This document shows, piece by piece, positions 27,462 through 30,220 of a DNA stretch of 30,220 nt (its first letter is position 1; every line of letters starts with the position of its first letter). This DNA comes from Zelonia costaricensis (Eukaryota; Euglenozoa; Kinetoplastea; Trypanosomatida; Trypanosomatidae): NCBI GenBank assembly GCA_030849075.1, contig JASAOO010003225.1:1-30220 (forward strand). Reading direction: 5' to 3'. The translations under genes and the position numbers were made by a program. Under the pieces are notes generated by a model. That model was given only the letters and a program-made list of their open reading frames with translations, did not search any database and was not told the origin of the DNA.

Positions 27462-27888
27462 CGCGGCGTCGTGGTGCGCGTGCGTTGCTCCGTGCGGGAC
27501 CGGATGTGGCGCGACTCCTCCTCCATGTCTTCTTGTTGTTGTGTGAGACGGCACCCCTTCCCCAGCCCCCACACGCCCCGCTGGACTTCTTTGCGGCGGC
27601 GGCGGGACGCCACCGCCGTTGGGGAGGGGGGTGAGCCCGTTTGTCTTCGCCTTGGTCCCCCCCTGTGTGTGCGTGGAGGCGCGGCACTGCCGCTCTGCCT
27701 GGCCTCTCCTTCTCACGTGTCGTTCTGTTTCTTCGCGCGCGCAGCGGTGCCGTGCTCGAGGCGCACGGCGTGCGATGGTCGTGCCGCGTAGCTGCGCTGC
27801 CGACGCCGGTGCCTGTCACTCTTCTGCACTGGGCTCTTGCGCGTGCTCTCTCCCCCCCCCCTTGGACGCGTCCGGCTGGAGTGGCGGA

Positions 27889-27914
27889 GGGGTGGGGGTG
27901 GGGGTGGGGTGGGG
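27889..27914 (+). repeat. (GGGGT)n G-quadruplex candidate in probable phosphatase 3' UTR
   Basis: Five G runs of 4, 5, 5, 4 and 4 bases separated by single T bases. This is a strong predicted parallel quadruplex on the mRNA-like strand, 430 bases after the phosphatase stop codon. A GCTTCG/CGAAGC hairpin follows 28 bases later. Confidence 0.75.
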
Positions 27915-29325
27915 ACGTGGCGCACGGTGTGTGGCGTGCGTTGCTTCGGTTTCGCGAAGCTGCCGTACTGCCCGTGTTGCTGTGTGTGGTCTTTATAGGT
28001 GAAGGTGGGCGGCGTTGCCGTGTGCAGCAGTCCGGTGCTGCCCAACGTCCTGCGGTGTCCGCTTTCGGTGTTGTCTTCCTTACTTCTCCCCTCCTCCGTC
28101 TGCCGCGTCGCGTCCACTTCTTCACTGCTCCCTGATGCCTCCCGTGGTCTGCGTGTGGGCGCAGCTGCGGGCTGCGCACTTGCCCCTCGCCCGTCTTCCG
28201 ACGTTTTTGTATGTGTGTATCTGTGTCTGCGTGTGTGTGTGTCTTGATGCGTATGTGAAGCTATTCCACCTCCGCTTGTTGTTGCTGTGGCGGTACCGCA
28301 CGCGTCGGTGTGTCGGCAGAGGGCAGTGCGTTACCGCAAAAACCTCAGCCGCCTGCCCCCCTCCCCCCCACCCCTTCTCCACCCCCCCCTCTGCAGCAGT
28401 GCCGGACTCATCGTCTGGTGCCGCTCTGTGCCGAGTCAAGTCAGGCCAGCTCAAACGTCCCGGTCCCAGACAGTCGGCCTGCAGACACGGAGGCAACTAC
28501 GGTTGTTGTGTTTCGGCCAACGCGTTGCGTATTGGGGTGCTTGGAGAGGAGCTTAGAGCCACTCGTGTGCGATGCCAGCCTCCCATCTACTTTTGCCCAC
28601 TGACTGCGTCGACGCCAAACCGACTTGTGTGTGTGTGTCTGTCTGTGCGTGTGTGTGCGCGCTTCCGCCTTCGTCCTCCGTTCTCCTGTGCTTTTTCTTC
28701 TCCTTCGTAGCGGTGATGCTCACAGCGCCGACGGTGTTGGGCGAGGCGAGGGTGCAAGACGCCAGGGCACCGTCAGCGGCAGGTGAGTGAGAAGGGGAGT
28801 ACGCACGCGTTCAGTTTCGTTGTGACGTGGGTGAAGCGCGCACTCTTCTCCCTCAGAGCTGATGGTACCGCGTGGCGGTCGTCCCTGGGCCGGGCCGAAT
28901 CTCCTTCCTTGCGTGCCTCCTGCGTGCGCTCGAGCGTGCGTGCTCGCAATGCAGGTGTGCTTGCGACTGTATGAAGCGACGACGTTGCGCCGCCTCCTTT
29001 TCCCATTTTCGCTTGCTCATTTGTGCGGTGTGGTGTCCTTCGGGTTTGCTCTGTGTGTCTCGCCATGCTGATGCATGGCTGAGACTACTCTCCGCGAAGA
29101 TGCTCTGAGCTGGGATGGTGAGGCACGCGGCACCACGTCGTCACGCCCCCCTCCCACCCACCCCTCTCTGGCGACGTCCTTTCCCCTCCGCGCATCTTGG
29201 ATCGAACCGCGTGGTGGCGCGGCTCTTTGACTTTGCCCCCCCGCCCTTCCATCCCCCTTGTGCGCGCGCGTGTGTGTGTGTGCTCCGTGACGTTGTCGAC
29301 CGATCCCCTCCACGCCACCACCTCA

Positions 29326-29344
29326 CCCCACCCCACCCCATCCC
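29326..29344 (-). repeat. (CCCCA)n, G-quadruplex candidate on the minus strand
   Basis: Three CCCC runs and one CCC separated by A or AT on the + strand, so the minus strand carries GGGGT-type repeats like those at 15874 and 27889. On the RNA strand it would be C-rich and unable to form the quadruplex. Confidence 0.6.
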
Positions 29345-30182
29345 ACTCCGCTCCGGACCCCCGCCCCCTCTGTCTGTCTGTCTTTACCGCCCGCATCCCC
29401 GTCCTCTCCAGTCGCCCTCCTCTCGTTCCGTGTGTCTAGTGTGTGCTCTGTCCTCCCCTCTCCCCCTCCTGCTTTTTTTCCCCGAAACAGCGAAGTTGGC
29501 TGTGATGAAAGCACGCGTGTGTATGTGTGTATGTCCGTGCGTGGCTGTGTGGCTTTGTGTATTTGTGTATTTGTGTGTGTGTGCGTTGCCGGTTCGTGTC
29601 TTGCCGTGCTTTGCTTCCTCCTCCATGTCCGTTCGTCGTCTCCGTCTCGATCCGTTCTTCTGTTTGGTTCCCTGTCACCGCGCCGGGTGGGTCCGTCCTG
29701 TCTGACACTTCCCCCCCTCCCCTCTCTCCTGCACACGCCGCGCTNGTCTCTCCCCCCTCCCTCCGTGGCGTGCGCGCCCCAGCCAAGGCCCTCGCCGACC
29801 ACCGCGGCTGCCCTCGTTGCTATCTTCCTTTCTCTCGTGATCGTGTCCCAACTCACCCATGGTCCAGCGCGCTTCCGCCGCTCTTTCTGACCTCCGCTCT
29901 CCGTCCGTATTGTGCAGTGCCGTGGCTTCACAACCCTCGCCGCCCACGCCACCCTTCCCCTCCCCGTGCCGCCCGTCGCAGGTAGCCCCACCTCTGCCAC
30001 AGCCGGTGACCGCGTGGGTGCCCTGGCGGGATTCCTCTTGGGGGGGGGGTACTCGAAACTCGTGAAGCGCGTGCACGGAACACACCTCTTTGCATGCACT
30101 GGAGGACAGGTGCTCTGCACTTTCCCTCACCTCCCCACTTCCCTGCTCTACATGCTCTCCACCACGTCCGTGCGCCTCTCCT

Positions 30183-30220
30183 CCCCCCCCCCCCGGGGGG
30201 GGGGGGGGGGGCCCCCGGCG
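30183..30220. other. Abnormal C/G homopolymer end, probable assembly artefact
   Basis: Twelve C (30183-30194) are followed directly by seventeen G (30195-30211), then five C and GGCG. Adjacent long C and G runs are unlike anything else in the window and sit at its very edge. This suggests a low-quality contig end or gap edge rather than native sequence. Confidence 0.6.

Larger units (their letters stand above)
27462..30220. other. Gene-free tail of the window downstream of the phosphatase gene
   Basis: About 2.76 kb without a credible gene; it probably contains the phosphatase 3' UTR and the spacer to a following gene outside the window. It holds a (GGGGT)n quadruplex candidate (27889-27914) followed by a 6-bp hairpin (27943-27960), a palindrome GCGGTACCGC (28290-28299), TG-rich tracts (about 28205-28242, 28626-28655, 29270-29284, 29555-29583), a CCCCA repeat (29326-29344), an ambiguous base N at 29745, and an abnormal C/G homopolymer end (30183-30220). 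From about 29120 onward the sequence is C/T-rich, like a spacer approaching another gene. Confidence 0.65.

Noticed and set aside
27379..28179. 266-codon minus-strand frame after the phosphatase
   Set aside because: Arg/Thr/His/Pro-rich, overlaps the 3' end of the phosphatase antisense, and no other gene in the window is on the minus strand.
1..30220. CRISPR arrays, bacterial operons, insertion sequences, viral genes
   Set aside because: No regularly spaced direct repeats with unique spacers, no transposase or viral protein, and all organisation is kinetoplastid.

Overview
The window is nuclear DNA from a trypanosomatid, most likely Leishmania or a close relative in the Leishmaniinae. All seven protein genes are intronless and on the + strand. 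Coding regions are very GC-rich with G/C at third positions. The genes are separated by 0.9-5.2 kb of pyrimidine-rich spacer full of (TG)n/(AC)n repeats and poly-pyrimidine tracts ending in AG, as expected for one polycistronic unit transcribed left to right and processed by spliced-leader trans-splicing. The gene at 10738-14034 matches the Leishmania miltefosine transporter so closely at remembered landmark residues that I infer synteny with Leishmania chromosome 13.

Layout: (1) 824-1906, RagA/Gtr1-type GTPase; (2) 2912-6481, a 1189-residue predicted beta-propeller plus coiled-coil protein of unknown function; (3) 7356-8678 (or from 7269), a HAD-superfamily hydrolase-like protein; (4) 10738-14034, P4-ATPase phospholipid flippase (miltefosine transporter orthologue); (5) 14035-19265, a 5.2 kb stretch with no convincing gene but with candidate structured elements; (6) 19266-22118, DRC11/CMF22-type AAA+ protein of the flagellar nexin-dynein regulatory complex; (7) 23090-23827, a small PIN-like nuclease-domain protein; (8) 25329-27461, a PPP-family serine/threonine phosphatase with a long Ser/Pro-rich N-terminal extension; (9) 27462-30220, a gene-free tail with one ambiguous base and a suspicious C/G homopolymer end.

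The genes do not form a functional operon. As is usual in trypanosomatids they are co-transcribed but unrelated: nutrient signalling, lipid transport, flagellar motility, phosphatases, probable RNA metabolism. Control is expected to be post-transcriptional, so the untranslated regions are the place to look for novelty. They hold several perfect hairpins, two mRNA-strand (GGGGT)n G-quadruplex candidates and long TG tracts. I found no CRISPR array, tRNA, rRNA, intact transposon or bacterial-type operon, and no clear new multi-gene system. The least characterised protein candidates are the PIN-like protein, the HAD-like protein and the propeller/coiled-coil protein.
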